Shown: one piece after another, positions 13,401 to 26,028 of the stretch
Layout: every line of letters begins with the position of its first letter
How positions within the stretch are numbered: the first letter of the stretch is position 1
From: Fistularia commersonii
Lineage: Eukaryota; Chordata; Actinopteri; Syngnathiformes; Fistulariidae
Reading direction: 5' to 3'
DNA: 64,000 nt
NCBI GenBank assembly: GCA_037954325.1
Contig: JBBMNZ010000028.1
Location: 9,431,501 to 9,495,500 of the forward strand
Made by a program: the position numbers and the translations under genes
Notes under the pieces: generated by a model
What the model was told of the DNA's origin: nothing
Database searches by the model: none
Seen by the model: only the letters and a program-made list of their open reading frames with translations

Positions 13401-16400
13401 TTGTTTGTATATTTTTATTTTACTATTTCATAACAAACCAGAAACAAGTTCTTGAGTTCAGGCTGAAGGGAAGTATGTTTCCCGAAAGAAATGTGTTGAC
13501 CTCTAGAAAGGCAAGAGATGGAAATATGCCCTTCTTGTTCCTGACTAGCCATGAACTTCTCCACTCCACCTGTTTGCTGTTTCTTTAGCTTTTGCTTTGT
13601 AAACACAACTGTGGCCCTCGTAGAAAATTGAGAATGTATTTTAAATTGACAAACCCTGAAAATTGTCCAGTGTGTTGCCTTTTCAACTTCCCAGAATAGT
13701 TTCGCAGACATTGCAAATCCGTGGTCTTCACGCTGAAAGAGTGGCGCTAAAATCTCAGTGCACTGGTTCCTAAAGTAATGCGTCTTACTTTGCATACTGA
13801 ACTGCAAACCAGACATTGCACACCGTGCACCAAGGGGTTCTCTGTTCCCTTCCAGAAGGGTGGTGGGTCTGTGACAGGATTTACACAAACCCACCCCGTG
13901 AGCTGATTCTGCAGGCGAGCAAGACTCAGCTAATCACTATTGAGTACGACATTCAAACAGTAAGACCTCTTTTTTTCTTTCAGTCCTCCCCTCATTCTTC
14001 AGGGGAAGACATGGAGATTTCAGATGAGGAGGAAGGGGAGACCACCATCACCACAGTGACCACCCACCAGGCCTCCGTCACCTCAGGCTCCTCTCCGTCT
14101 TCATCCCAGGCTACCATGCCCTCACAGTCCAAGGACCCCTCATCTTCACCCACGCCCATCTCTGACTCTGCACAGCACTTTGGCACCTCCATACACCCCC
14201 CTATTCCCTCATACCCCCCTCATCTGCCTCCTCCACCTCCCCCTGGATACTCCCTGCAGCCTCCGCCACCTCCAGGGATCCCTCCGTTGCCCCACATGGA
14301 GCTGCACCCCGAGTACCCTCCACCCATGCCCCCCCATATGTATGACTACGCCAGCTCAATGGAGCTGATGAACCAGTACAGCGGCGGAGCCCCCATGTCC
14401 TTCCAAATGCAGACACATATGCTGAGTCGCCTCCATCAGCTGCGCATGTCCTCGTCCAATGGCACCCCGGCCCCCGGGGAGGCAGCCACAGGAGACTACT
14501 CCTCCTACCATCTGCACACTCTGCCACCCCCACACACACACCACCCCTACATGGACCAAGAGGGCAGCGGGGCTGGCACGCATTATGACCAGGATCACAG
14601 ATACATGCCCCCCCACCTGCCCTACCCTTACGCAGATCCGCACAGTACTCAGATACCACCGCCCCCGCATCCCGGCATTCCACCTCCCCATACAGGCTGG
14701 CCGCCACACGTCATACCTCCACACTACCCGTCGTACATGCCCCCGCCCGGGTATGGGCCCATACTGCCCGGGGAGGGGAGCGAGTTCACCGCCCCTGGGG
14801 AAGAGATACCCTTGCTGGCTGAGAATCCACATGAGGCCACTGTGCAAATGGTCCTTGCCACTCTGATCCAGGAGATGAAGAACATAATGCAGAGGGATCT
14901 CAACCGCAAGATGGTGGAGAACATCGCCTTTGCCACCTTTGACGAGTGGTGGGAGAGGAAGGAGACAAAGGCCAAGGTTTGTGTGGGAAGAGGAAAAGGA
15001 ACTGTTTGTTTACTAACTGTTCCATCCAAGTCTGACAGTCTGCGTCAGCCTTGTCTCTTCAAATTAGCATATCGCGGCTATCCACAGAACTAGTTCGTTT
15101 GAATCCATGAAAATACTGCATCTGTCAGTCACATAACTAGCATTTTGTTTTTCACAACTCCCACTTATGTTGCCATTTTCCGACACTTTTAGTAAGTTTT
15201 TCAAGCTGCCGCTGGCCATATTAAAGGGGGTCCATTGTTCTAGCGTGGAATGCCTGCTGTATTTTTAAATGACTGACTTTCTCCTCTTCCCAGCCTTTCC
15301 AGACAATGGTTAGGGGGGTGTCTGCCTTACGCGACGACGAGAAAAAAGAGGAAAAGGTCAACCGTCCTCGGGAGCCTCTCATGTCTCTTGTGGATTGGGC
15401 GAAGAGTGGAGGCATGGAGGGCTTCTCTCTGCGAGGAGCACTCAGGCTGCCATCTTTCAAGGTAAAAACTTCCAAGCCTGCACAAAACAAAACATCTCTG
15501 TTTTCACTACTTGACCGACCGAGATCATAGTTCTATTGCCCCTCCTATTGCAACTTTTGCAAAACATTGTTGACATTTTAAAGTTAATCCCCCCTTTTCT
15601 TTGTGTTACCTCGAGTCTACTCTGCACATATTAGAAGCTGGTCTGAAAGAAAAGGCGCTTACTTTTGCACTGCTCTGATTGAAGCAAATGAATTCACAGT
15701 AATTCACCGACAGTTCAGACACTTTGCTCTAGTTGTCAAAGACAAAGTATCTAAACTTCCTGCTTTCATTACTACTAATAATATAAATGATAATGATAAC
15801 ACATTTACTGTATTTATTAAGCTGTTTTCAACACAGTGCTGAACAAATGAGAATATGTAAGACTAGTACACAACCAAATTGAAAATCATTCATTCATTTA
15901 TTGTCCATTCTGTCAGTCAGAAGAGATTTGTGCCAGGTTTTCTCCTTATAGAATAACACTATAGACCTTCCCCTTGTAAGAATATCTGCATATTATAAAG
16001 ATTTTACTTGAAAACATGATGACACAACTTTTTCATCGCATTTGTTCAGGTGAAGAGGAAAGAACCTCAAGAGCTTGATGAGGAGGACATGAAAAGGCCG
16101 AGACCGTCTACTCCGCCAGATGAGGACGATGAAGGTCTGCTCAGCCGATGCCCGCCGGCATCAACAGAGCTGTTGTGTCAAAATGTCGGTAATTCTCAAA
16201 CTTTCTCGTGTCCAGCTGCCGACGGGAGGATGCCGGAGGCAGACAGGCGTGGAGGCGAAAGGGACAGCAAAAGGAGGAAAAAGAAGCCAAGAAATCGTAA
16301 ACCCTGGGAGCTTGACAGCGAGGGAGAGGAAACCTCAGATGGCTCCTCCACCGAAAAGGTCTGACTACAATATTTGACTTTAGTTTTTTAAGGCAAATAG

Positions 16401-19400
16401 AGCTGTTGGTGACACCGTGCTCATGTTAAGTACCGCTTGGGACAGCAAATGCATGTGTCACATGTACATGCTGTCTGTGTACCTGACATCAGAGCTGATA
16501 AACCGTATGCTTGTTTTCAGTTTAGTAGTTATTTTGTAGTTACTCTAACTTACCTCTAGATGCCAGCATTTCACACATGTCATGTTGGTATCGTGTGCTG
16601 AGCTGAAGTTTTAATACTATTCCTTTGTGTGTGGAAGGACGAAGATGAAAGTGAAAAGGAGTCGGATGGTAAATTTCAAGCACCTTTTTAAATTTTTGAT
16701 TTTGATTTGATAGGATGAGATGTATTGGAGGTCTAATTTTCTGATGTGTTTTGTCCTAACCAGATGATGCGCTCAGCGCTGATAGTGATGATGAGAGTCT
16801 TTCTTCATCTTCTGAGGGCTCATCCTCTTCAGGGTCCTCATCTTCGTCCTCCTCTGAGGATGAGGATGATGAATGTGAAAGGGTGGAGAGCGAGGGACCA
16901 GACACCATGGATGAGTCGACCATGGATAGCACAACAGAGAAAGATGATGACAGGTAACTTCAGTAATGACAGCCGTAGTTTGTGATATCTCACAGGTCTG
17001 TTAAATATTATCTTCAGAATTCAATTTCAAACAGCATTGTTTGACTGACCCCTTTGTGTCAAATCTACACTGTTGGGGCTAATTTCCTATTTTCCTGATC
17101 TTAGGGAACACATCGCTGCTTGTATGACAAAATCAGACGTCAGACCAGGTAAGTCAAGAATTTCTTACTGTCCGCACATCAGAGGCAATCTCAGAGTTTT
17201 GGAGGGGTTTCAAAATATGCATTACATTTTTTTTTAGTTTGTGTCTGGGGTAAAAAAGGTGCAAAGTTATGGAACAAAAAGACAGGAGCGCCACAACCAC
17301 AGAATTCCATTGCAGGGCTCCCCAATCTTTCTTGTGACACTGACACGTTCATGCTGGATGATAGATAGTGAGACTGGAAGTGTATACCTTATGTTCACTT
17401 CAATCTTGTATATGTCGATGTCACTGCACCCGTCCTCATGAAGGTATAATGTTGGATGATGCTTGGTCTCTATGTAATAGCTTTGAATGTTTCATGGCAG
17501 CCAAAAATTAGCCAGTCACAGCATATGTAGAGAGCGGGTGTGGAGCTTGTGAATCCCTTGTAGTGATGAACCTACAGTTAAAGTCGGATTCTCTGTGTTT
17601 TCTTTAAATGCAACTTTCTTTTTGCAGGCACTGTAAGACCCTTCTGGTGTCTTAGCATTGACTCATGTGAGATTTGTTTGTGGGCCATTTTAACAAGGGT
17701 CAGCTTGCTAACTTACTGACGCATGGAAAACCCTGTGGCTGAGTCAAGCCTAGGAATGAGACGCAGATGGAAGTGATAGAATGAAATAGTGAGAAGTAAA
17801 TAAAATACCTGCTTGTTAGCTTCTGTATAATCTGAATTGGGCTTCTAGATGTGACTAGAGATAACATTATTACCTGTCTATTAATGAAAATCTTAAGTTT
17901 GTGGCACTGACAAGGATCACTGTCTGGCTGGGAATGGAGAGGCCACCCTGATTTGTTGCCTTTTGTTTTTTTGTTTTTTACCCCATTTATTTAGGTGTGA
18001 TAATGTTTTCTGTAGCGTAGTACTTGTGGGTGTGACTCCGCTGGATTTAAGGCCTCTGCATGATCTGTGACAACTGGAACAAAACTATTGACTGTGCTGT
18101 TTCCTACTGTACATAGAACTCAGGCCAGCTCCTTGGAATTCCTCCTTATCCAATCCCACACGTCACCACTCTTCGCTATCTCTTATTGCATTTTTTACTA
18201 ACGGTATCTTGTCATCTGTTGCAATTGACGCTCTCCATTGTGCAAAATATTCAAGTACCTTCTTGCATGAATTACCAGCCAAGGCCCTCACTACTACTAC
18301 TATGCGAGAAAAAACTGTTTAACCCAGATTTTGTGTTTAGAAAAAGATGTTGAGCCCCCCAATCAGGAATGCGAGAAATTTGTCCTCACTTCTTGCGGAG
18401 TGTGTTACTGTAACTGGTGAAGCGGGATGGGGGGCAGTTGCGTCAGCAAAGAGAGATCAGTCGGTCAGGTTTCCACAACTCACAGAAGAGCCATTGTATC
18501 GCATACATTCACCGTGAAGTTGCGCAGATTACTGCGACATTCCGACTGGAGGTGAATTTAAAACAGCTTAATCCACTCGGGATCAGTCTTTGAATTAAGG
18601 GGCCATCTTAAATCAGATTTATGAGGGAGTGGAAAGGATGTCCTTATCTTTATTATGGTTCAGCCTTGAAATGCACTTTTATTTCTGCACAGGTGAAGGC
18701 AAGGACAGCAAGGCAGATACATTACCCTCCAAGCGCCCTCCATCACCTCCGTACCCGCGTCCTTCGTCCCCTATCGTTCTTGTGCCCCCTCTCAAGAAAC
18801 GTAGAAAGACTGTCTCCTTCTCCACCGACGACAACGAGAGCAGAGCCCAGCTGTCCGCCACATCTCTGTCTCCATCTCCCTCCCCACTGGGGGGTGAAGC
18901 CCATGTTCTCTCCCCTAGCAGGCCTTCAGACCCCCACGCCAACGCTGCCCAATCGGCTCGAACCCCTCACGGCATCCAGCTGCTCCCCTTTGCCTCCAAA
19001 CCCGGAGAGGGCAATGCCCTTATCGTGCCCCCGCACGGACGAGTCCAAGACCTGGATGAGTCCAAGAAGGGGTCCCCTGTTTCTTCTCAGGTCAGCCCCG
19101 TCAAGTTCCCTGGAAAACGGGGTGCAGGCAAAGACTCTCCCAAGTCTCCTGTTCCTCCCGGTATGGTGTGCCGCACTGTGCAGAACCTGCCGTTGGACCA
19201 CGCCTCCATGTGCAGGATGGCCTTCGAGGAGGCCCCCCCGATACCGCCAATCAACAAACGCTCCAGAGGAAGGTCCCGGACAACCAGCATTTCTTCGTCG
19301 ACCCTCAGAGAGGAGGATGAGGAGGAACATGAGCAGAGGCTGAGACTCAGGGAGCAGGTTGGAGCGTCCAGCCTCCTGCAGCTAGCCTCGGCGTCCACCA

Positions 19401-22400
19401 CTGACCTGTCAGTGCTGGCGGACGTCGCCCTGAAACTGGACCCGGACGCTGGAGACTCGGAGGAGACCGAGACGTCGGATGAGGCAGAGGAGCAGAAGAT
19501 GGAGGAAGATCTCTTCTCCCCCGAGGCCCTGTCTCTGGTTATGAGCCCAGAGGGCGTTGTTGTTTTTATGGAGCACAACTACTGCAAACCTCCCGTGCTC
19601 ACGGTACCACTTGCTACCAAAAGGACTTCCTCCAAGCAGGAGTCCTCCGTGTTGCTCCCTGCAGACCTCAACACCATTTCCGGGGTGCTTGAAGCACCGG
19701 AGGAGGTCATTGGCGATGCCCTCACCTCCAGGGGAGATGCAGGTGAATATTTGTCTGCGATGGGAGTGGTCTGTGACTCTGAGGATCTGGGCCAGTCAGC
19801 GCCTTTGTCGTCAAAGAAAAAGAGCTCAGTTGGTAGGGGTTTGGAACTGGAAAAAGACAAGAGCAAGAAGAGGAGAAGAAAAGACAAAGAAAACCTCGAA
19901 ATCCTCTCCGCCAAGAAGCCGAAGGAGCAGCCGAGCAAGAAACAGGGGAAGCAGAAACCAGAGGTTAGTGGGCCTGCATCCTCTTTCACTCTCACAGACA
20001 GCAACTCAAATCTGTCACAATGTCTGTGTCAAAAAAAAAACAAAACAACTGACACGGTTCCTTACTTGAAATGCAAGGTTTCATCATCATTTGTGCTGCC
20101 TTACATTGTTTTTTTTTTGTTTTGTTTCTTTGGTCTTGCCCTTGGTCTTGTCCCCAAACACACACGTCTGGCATGACGTGATTAACATTGAAATAATAGT
20201 CCGCGACCCAGTTTTCCTTGTATTTCCAGAAAAATTAAAGGCCCACCATGTGACCCCATCATTTTGTGTATCTAATATGCCAGCTAGGGTTCTGGCTTGA
20301 CTTTGGTCAGAAAGCGAAAACAGATGTATGACGGCTGTCGAAAGGTTTTTCTGAGTTGATCAGAAGTAATGATCGGTTCCCCTGCCCAGGACTCCGACTT
20401 CGAGCAAGACGTGGATGTGGAGGAGCTCGAGTCCGGTGAACTCTCCAGCTCGGACACCGAGGATGAAGTGGTCGAGGAGCTGAGGAAGAGCGAGCGCCTG
20501 TTCCTGCAGGAGGCCGGGTTGATGTCCTCGCATCGCAGACCCAAACCAGTCCCAGAACCCAAGCCCGAGCCTGTCAAGTTTGAGAACCGCAGTGAGTTTG
20601 AACAGATGACCATCTTGTATGACATCTGGAACTCCGGCCTGGACGGTGAAGACCTGATGCTGCTGAAGAAGACATACGAGAAGCTGCTGCAGGACGACCA
20701 CAGCTCAGACTGGCTCAACGACACTCACTGGGTCAACCACACCAATATCCTTCTCATTGGGTTACATTTACCCTCAGTGTATGTGTGACTGTTTGCCCCG
20801 TTCACCCGCTACTTTTGAATTTCATCATTTCACTGTGGTATCCAACCTTGACCTTTGTGCTGCACTAACCAATTTGCCAAACCCTCGGCGGAAGAAGAAG
20901 AGCACGGACGGGCAGCTGCGTGAGCACGTGACGGGCTGCGCCAGAAGCGAGGGCTATTATGCCATCAGCCGCAAGGAGAAGGACGTCTACTTGGATCTTG
21001 ACCTGCCCGAGCAAGTCATTCGGGAGGTGGAGAATGTTGACAGTTCGGTAAGCAGACTCTTCCAGAAGGATCTCGCCCTCTGAATCCGTGGTCTTTACAG
21101 ATCTTCAGTAATAGAGGATTGGTTCTTCTAGTAATTACTCACCCTCAGGTTTGGCCTTAGTTGTTTTAATTAGGACTGCAACTTTGCTCAAACAGTTTTT
21201 CTTTATAAGTCAGATCTGTGACTGGGTCCATCCGAATCAGTTGGACCTGGTAATCAGCAAGTCGGCCCACACAGTGACAGCACTCTTAAACTAAACATTT
21301 AGAAGTACTATTACGTGCTTCACAACAAATGAAATTCCTCCATCTGACCCTCTCCTCTGTCCTCTTTCACTCCATGCATAACTCTCCTCTTCCCCCAGTC
21401 TCTTTACTAACCCTCCCCTGCACATGTCTGTCTCAACCATCTCAGTCTGGCCTTTCTGGCTGTATGTCCCAACATCTCAAATCAACAGTAACATTTACTT
21501 TATTTACTTTATTACTCGTCCGTTCCATAAAATCTATAAGTAACATGCCAGGGCAACGTTTCTGCTTTTGTGAAATGAAGAAACAAGCTGTCGTGACAGC
21601 CGGGTCATCATTGCTGCCGCATGATGTAACCTTGGTGCTGTGGCTTTTAGAGGGAACCATTGTTATGGCAAAAATAAGCTGACAGGAATGGATTAGCTGG
21701 TAGTCTGAAAGCAGCACAAACATCAGGGAGGCCCCGGTCCCGGATTACTGTGACATGTCATACCCATAAGCAACGTAAATACCAGGAAAGTACCACGCAA
21801 GAAGCCCTACTGTCTCATAGTTCTTGGCCTGAGTCAAATTGACGTGTTTTTTTTCCCTGTCAAGGTTCTTCCCATGTAAAGTCTCATTTACGCCCAACGT
21901 TGCATACAGATGAAGCCTTCAATCCGTCCTCTCCGTTCATTCCGTGCTTGATTCTGTACGTCTCAGGGAGCTCGGAGGTGTGTCGCGAAATGCAGCAAAT
22001 GCCACGTACCTCCAGCAGTGGTTGGGGACGATGTTGCACAGTATGTGACGATGCGATCAATGAAGGCAACCGAGAACAGGACAACATTGCATCGGTATAA
22101 CCAGGGAGAGGGATTGGCTGCATTGAAAAACTCCACTGCGATGCAACTTTTTGTGTCTCTTTCTTAGAATGCACATTATTACAAGATCCTCCACTGTCGC
22201 CATATTTGGTTTCTGTCCATATTTGAACAGAACTCGGAACTTGGAAGTGAACTCTAAACTCTCCACTGCCCTCCACTGGATGTATTGCTTAACAATCGTG
22301 AATTCTTGCTCAAATCTACTTGTGGCAGCTGGACTTGAATTTTTTTCACTTAAAAGAAGTTTTACCCCTCATCAGAGAGGCTTCTTTAGTTCTAATGACC

Positions 22401-25400
22401 AGTGTGGGAGTTGCAGAATATAACCGACACGGTTTTGGCCGAGTCTAGGTTATGGTGGCTTGTTATTTATATATAAGAGTCTAAGAGGTCTACCCAGGTC
22501 TAACCAGGTCTAAGAGGTTGTTATGATAATGGGTGTGTTGTTCGTTGGGACAAAAGAGCAACTTTTGTGGGATTACCTGGATTGAAATGTGAAAAGGTAA
22601 AGCTAAACAAAGCAGCGAAACCCTTCGGTTCACATGAACTGAGGCTCATGTGGAAGTTACCAAGCGTTGGTTCTGCTGGTGAATCTTTCCTGGTTGTTTG
22701 GAAGGTGCAGATGGGCCTGGTCCGTGTGTGCAAATCTGTCTTGGCATTGATCCCAGTATGGGGTTATACGTTTGTGAACAATCGTGGCGACATAAGTCTG
22801 TATGCGGCCACTGACGTTTGACATCGTGTGAAACGTGTACCAATTTATGCTTGTGGCATGGGCACGAGTGAGCCTTAATACGGACAACTTGAACGCAGCA
22901 AAGGAAGTAACATTGGTGCTGTTTATAACAGTGACTCAGGATATGTTTACTGGAATGCGTCTGTCCAGACAGATCCTTACATGGTACAGTCAAACTAACA
23001 ACATGTGAATATCACACACAACCAAAATACTTGCCACTCTTTGTAGATCCTAGGTAAACAGAACCCTTCATGTAGGCTGTTGACACTTGCCCCAGGTGAA
23101 CAGTCATCTCATCACGCAGAACAAATACCAGTGCTGTTATTAAGAAAACCAGAAGAGCTCTTTTACTGTGATCTGATGCCAACGATGGGCTTCTTGAAGT
23201 AGTTACTCATAGCTCCCAACAGTGGACTTTTTTTCTCCCTCCTATCTCCCCCCAAAAGGCAAGCACAAAATCCATTTCTTACGCAGACGATCGCTCCAGG
23301 GTTGTTGCGGCTCGGCCTGCTCACACCAAGCCACCATCCCAGTGAGAACATGAACCAGAGCAAAATGAAAATGACTGTGTCCAATGACCAAGCGGCACTA
23401 TCCACATCGTAAACACAGATTTGTGTCACATCTTTCATTTCCTTCTCTGAATTGACCCATTTGAATAGCGTCGTGATTGACTTCACGGTTGAGTTTCAAC
23501 ACACCGGTTGTGGAAATGAGACATTGTTGAGTTCACATGCAACTGTCATCAGCTTCACAAATAAGAGGGTCTGGAGGTAGAGCGATGGGATCCTGATACC
23601 AGGACCCAATCAGCAGCGGTGGAAGGTTGTACAGACAGTATACTTTGGTCATGCCTTTGCTCCAGAATTCATTTTACCCTGCTTGCAGAAGCCCAGCAAT
23701 TGCTGATGCTGACTCAGTCTCACCTGCCCTGTCAGGGTTTGGGAAAAGATCTCTCCTTCTGTCATTGCGCCTCATGTTGAAGTCACAGCCCCCCTAACCC
23801 CAATCCGCTCAGGGCCCTCTTTTGATTACCGCATCTTTTTTTTTTTGTTTTGCCTTGCACTTTGTTCCAGGGTACGAACCGGCTGCTATCGGAGAGACGA
23901 TCAGAACAGCGCCGCCTCCTCACAGTCATCGGCACGCCAGCAGTCATGGACTCTGACCTGCTGAAACTCAACCAGCTCAAGGTACGTCGGTAAACAGCAG
24001 CAGCGCCCATGTTTGGACACAAAATAAGCTTTTCACTTCCCAAAAGGAAAGATTTTTTTTTGCCCAGCAGTTTTAAGTTGTCATGACTGTTTTGGGGTTA
24101 TTTTCCTCTTGTTTGTGTAAAAATAGTGTTCCAGAGGAAGTAGTCTGACAGGCTGTTAGTTCACACATCAGCTTCTATTTACAGCTCATAACCCCTCCCA
24201 GGCAGATGTAAAGCTGCTACTCAAACCACCCTCTTTGATTCTGGGATGCATCAATGAGCATCTTAGGCTACCATCTGAGTCCAGGCCAAACACGGCACAG
24301 TTGCATGGCATCCAGTTGAGACTTTGAAAGATACCGTCTGCTGGCCTGCAAAGACTAATTTCCGTCTCCCGTCATGTACCGTAAACCATTTCCGTGTACA
24401 GAATTTCGCCAGATAATGAACAAACATGACCTGTCACGTTTTATTTTTTTTCCCAGATATTTAAATGTTCCCCTTTCCTGCTCTGTTAACTCATTGAGTA
24501 GCCCGACCGGCTTCCTTCACTGATGCATTCTCATAATAAAACTGTTTCTGCGTAGTTTCAATTTCTACCCGTGCTGTACATACAATAACAGTTTTCTTTT
24601 TTTTTTTTCTTTCTTTGTTCTTCTCGCAGTTCCGCAAGAAAAAGCTCCGATTCGGACGCAGCAGGATCCACGAGTGGGGCCTGTTCGCCATGGAGGCCAT
24701 CGCTGCGGACGAGATGGTCATTGAGTACGTGGGTCAGAACATCAGACAGGTAAGGCCGCAGCCCCAGAGCACGAGGAGGGATTTTGTGGCTGTATTTCAT
24801 CTTTCGCTTGATCCCTTCTTACTGATAAATGCAGTGACATACAGAAAACTATAGGGGAAAGAAGCTTTGTCATTTTTGATTAATTACGGGACTGCTACCA
24901 TTGAATATTTCAGTGGTCAACTATTTCATAGTGAATAATTTTAATGAATTGTTGACTAGTCCAGAATTAATCAATTGAAATAAGTTTATTAAGCAAACAT
25001 TCATTACAATATTCAACAGCTGTTGCAAATGGCAATAAAATCTTTTTTTGTGCCAAACTGTCACAATGCCGGTCAGTTAAACAAACAATCCAATACCCCG
25101 GAATTTAAACAGCCAACATTAAAAAAAACCTCTCCCGCTTGTCTCAAGCACTAAATCCTCCTAGACTTGGGAACGTTTGTTTGGAGTCAGCCTCGCTTTG
25201 GCTGCACCTTTGCTGCGCACGAGTGTGCTGTCAGCTTGTCAGCGCATTGAAGATCCCGTGGTAAAGCAGGATTTGTCCCTCTTGTGCTATTTAAGTTGGC
25301 TTCTGCAAAACGTTTTGCATATTTGCGATGTCACTAACATCTTGTTGACTCCTAAATTAGTCATCGACTAGTCGTTAAGAATAAAAACAACTTTATTTAT

Positions 25401-26028
25401 CCCGAAGGAAATTGTCGTGCCAGAGTTTCAAGTTGCAGCCATAGTTGATAGCCCTTGTAAAGGAATGGAACTCAGGGACCAGATTTCCAGTTTTTCCGCG
25501 TACTCATGCAGTCCTGTGTGTCCAGATGGTGGCCGACAACCGGGAGAAGCGGTACGCGCAGCAGGGCATCGGCAGCAGCTACCTGTTCAGAGTGGATCAC
25601 GACACCATCATCGATGCCACAAAATGTGGCAACCTGGCCCGCTTCATCAACCACTGCTGCACTGTGAGTCCCGCCTATGTTCGTAACGCCCCCAACCTGT
25701 TGGCATCGGGTCATTTACAACGGCTTCCTTTTAACACGTCGATGTAGCTTAGCGCAGAGCTCTTAAAAGGATTCCGATACTAAAAGTTCAAAAACGGAAA
25801 AGCTCAGATCTGATATCTGGACACTTAACTGTTGTTTTGTTTTTTTTTCCCCAGCCAAACTGCTACGCCAAGGTCATCACCATCGAGTCCCAGAAGAAGA
25901 TCGTCATCTACTCCAAGCAGCCCATCGCCGTCAACGAAGAGATCACCTACGATTACAAATTCCCCCTGGAGGAGAACAAGATCCCCTGCCTGTGTGGAAC
26001 CGAGAACTGCAGAGGGACGCTCAACTAG
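7480..26028 (+). CDS. setd1a: setd1a, COMPASS-family histone H3K4 methyltransferase (SET1A)
   Basis: Nineteen coding exons join in frame to about 2232 aa: 7480-7617, 7715-7813, 8590-8860, 9266-9396, 9832-10088, 10916-12632, 13984-14976, 15294-15461, 16050-16358, 16638-16668, 16764-16953, 17105-17148, 18693-19963, 20390-20744, 20866-21047, 23871-23981, 24630-24749, 25526-25663, 25855-26028. Domains: RRM about 80-170 (EFYVGPI, KHLGLARVLF); Arg/Asp, Ser and Pro-rich centre; HCF-1-binding EHNY at 1743-1746; N-SET from about 1900 (EQMTILYDIWNSGLD); WIN motif GCARSEGYY (Arg 2018); SET from about 2090 (RFINHCC, NCYAK, EITYDYKF); post-SET cysteines 2220, 2222, 2227. SETD1A rather than SETD1B is supported by the N-terminus (AESQKAVSLQWKSYKL) and IPLKEVTFARLNDN. 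Known role: catalytic subunit with WDR5, RBBP5, ASH2L and CXXC1. It is longer than the roughly 1700-aa human protein, mainly in the disordered centre. The intron at 20745 is AT-AC. Confidence 0.95.
11511..11575 (+). repeat. setd1a: Arg-Asp codon repeat inside setd1a exon
   Basis: A run of about ten alternating Arg/Asp codon pairs (CGN/AGA with GAC) forms a charged RD repeat inside the largest setd1a exon, preceded by His/Ser-rich tracts. Synonymous codons are mixed (CGG, AGA, CGA), so it is not a recent pure microsatellite expansion, but it could still vary in length. Confidence 0.8.
13374..13403 (+). repeat. (TTTA)n microsatellite in a setd1a intron
   Basis: Seven or so tandem ATTT units lie between the exons ending 12632 and starting 13984. 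The rest of this 1.35-kb intron shows no recognisable gene or repeat. Confidence 0.85.
20745..20865 (+). other. setd1a: U12-type AT-AC intron of setd1a (121 bp)
   Basis: The preceding exon ends ...CACACCA and the intron starts ATATCCTTCT, which is the minor-spliceosome donor consensus except for one late base. A branch-site match CCTTGAC lies at 20846-20852, its A at 20851 being 14 nt from the last intron base, and the intron ends ...TGCAC. Joining 20744 to 20866 gives the codons for WVNHTITNLPNPRRK, matching the family sequence HTITNL at this place. No GT-AG choice nearby keeps both sides in frame; reading through hits a stop (frame ends at 20788). The donor, branch and frame evidence are independent and agree. 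Confidence 0.92.
21048..23870. other. Largest setd1a intron with dispersed fish repeat fragment
   Basis: GTAAGC donor and TTGTTCCAG acceptor. The only structure recognised is a dispersed repeat at about 22316-22410 (separate entry). The rest reads as unique intronic DNA; no second gene or small RNA could be supported. Confidence 0.6.
22316..22410 (+). repeat. Dispersed fish repeat fragment, also present at the right window edge
   Basis: The core GGACTTGAATTTTTTTCACT followed by an AAGAAGTTTTACCCC-like stretch and AGAGAGGCTTCTTTAGTTCTA is a common motif in fish genomes. A second copy of the first part is at 63956-64000 (CCGGACTTGAATTTCTTCAC). The family could not be named from sequence alone; it is probably part of a retrotransposon. 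Confidence 0.6.
25376..25440 (-). mobile_element. 3'-end fragment of a non-LTR element with (AAGAAT)-type tail, copy 1
   Basis: AAGAATAAAAACAACTTTAT then TTATCCCGAAGGAAATTGTC and GTGCCAGAGTTTCAAG. The same module recurs at 30449, 37252 and 38999. The hexamer tail lies on the left, so the element's 3' end reads on the minus strand. This is the shortest and most diverged copy, in the setd1a intron before the exon at 25526. Confidence 0.65.

Noticed and set aside
20390..20788. Reading setd1a exon straight through 20744 to a stop, giving a truncated protein lacking SET
   Set aside because: The sequence after 20744 has no family match and begins with a minor-intron donor; the downstream exon restores the conserved frame.
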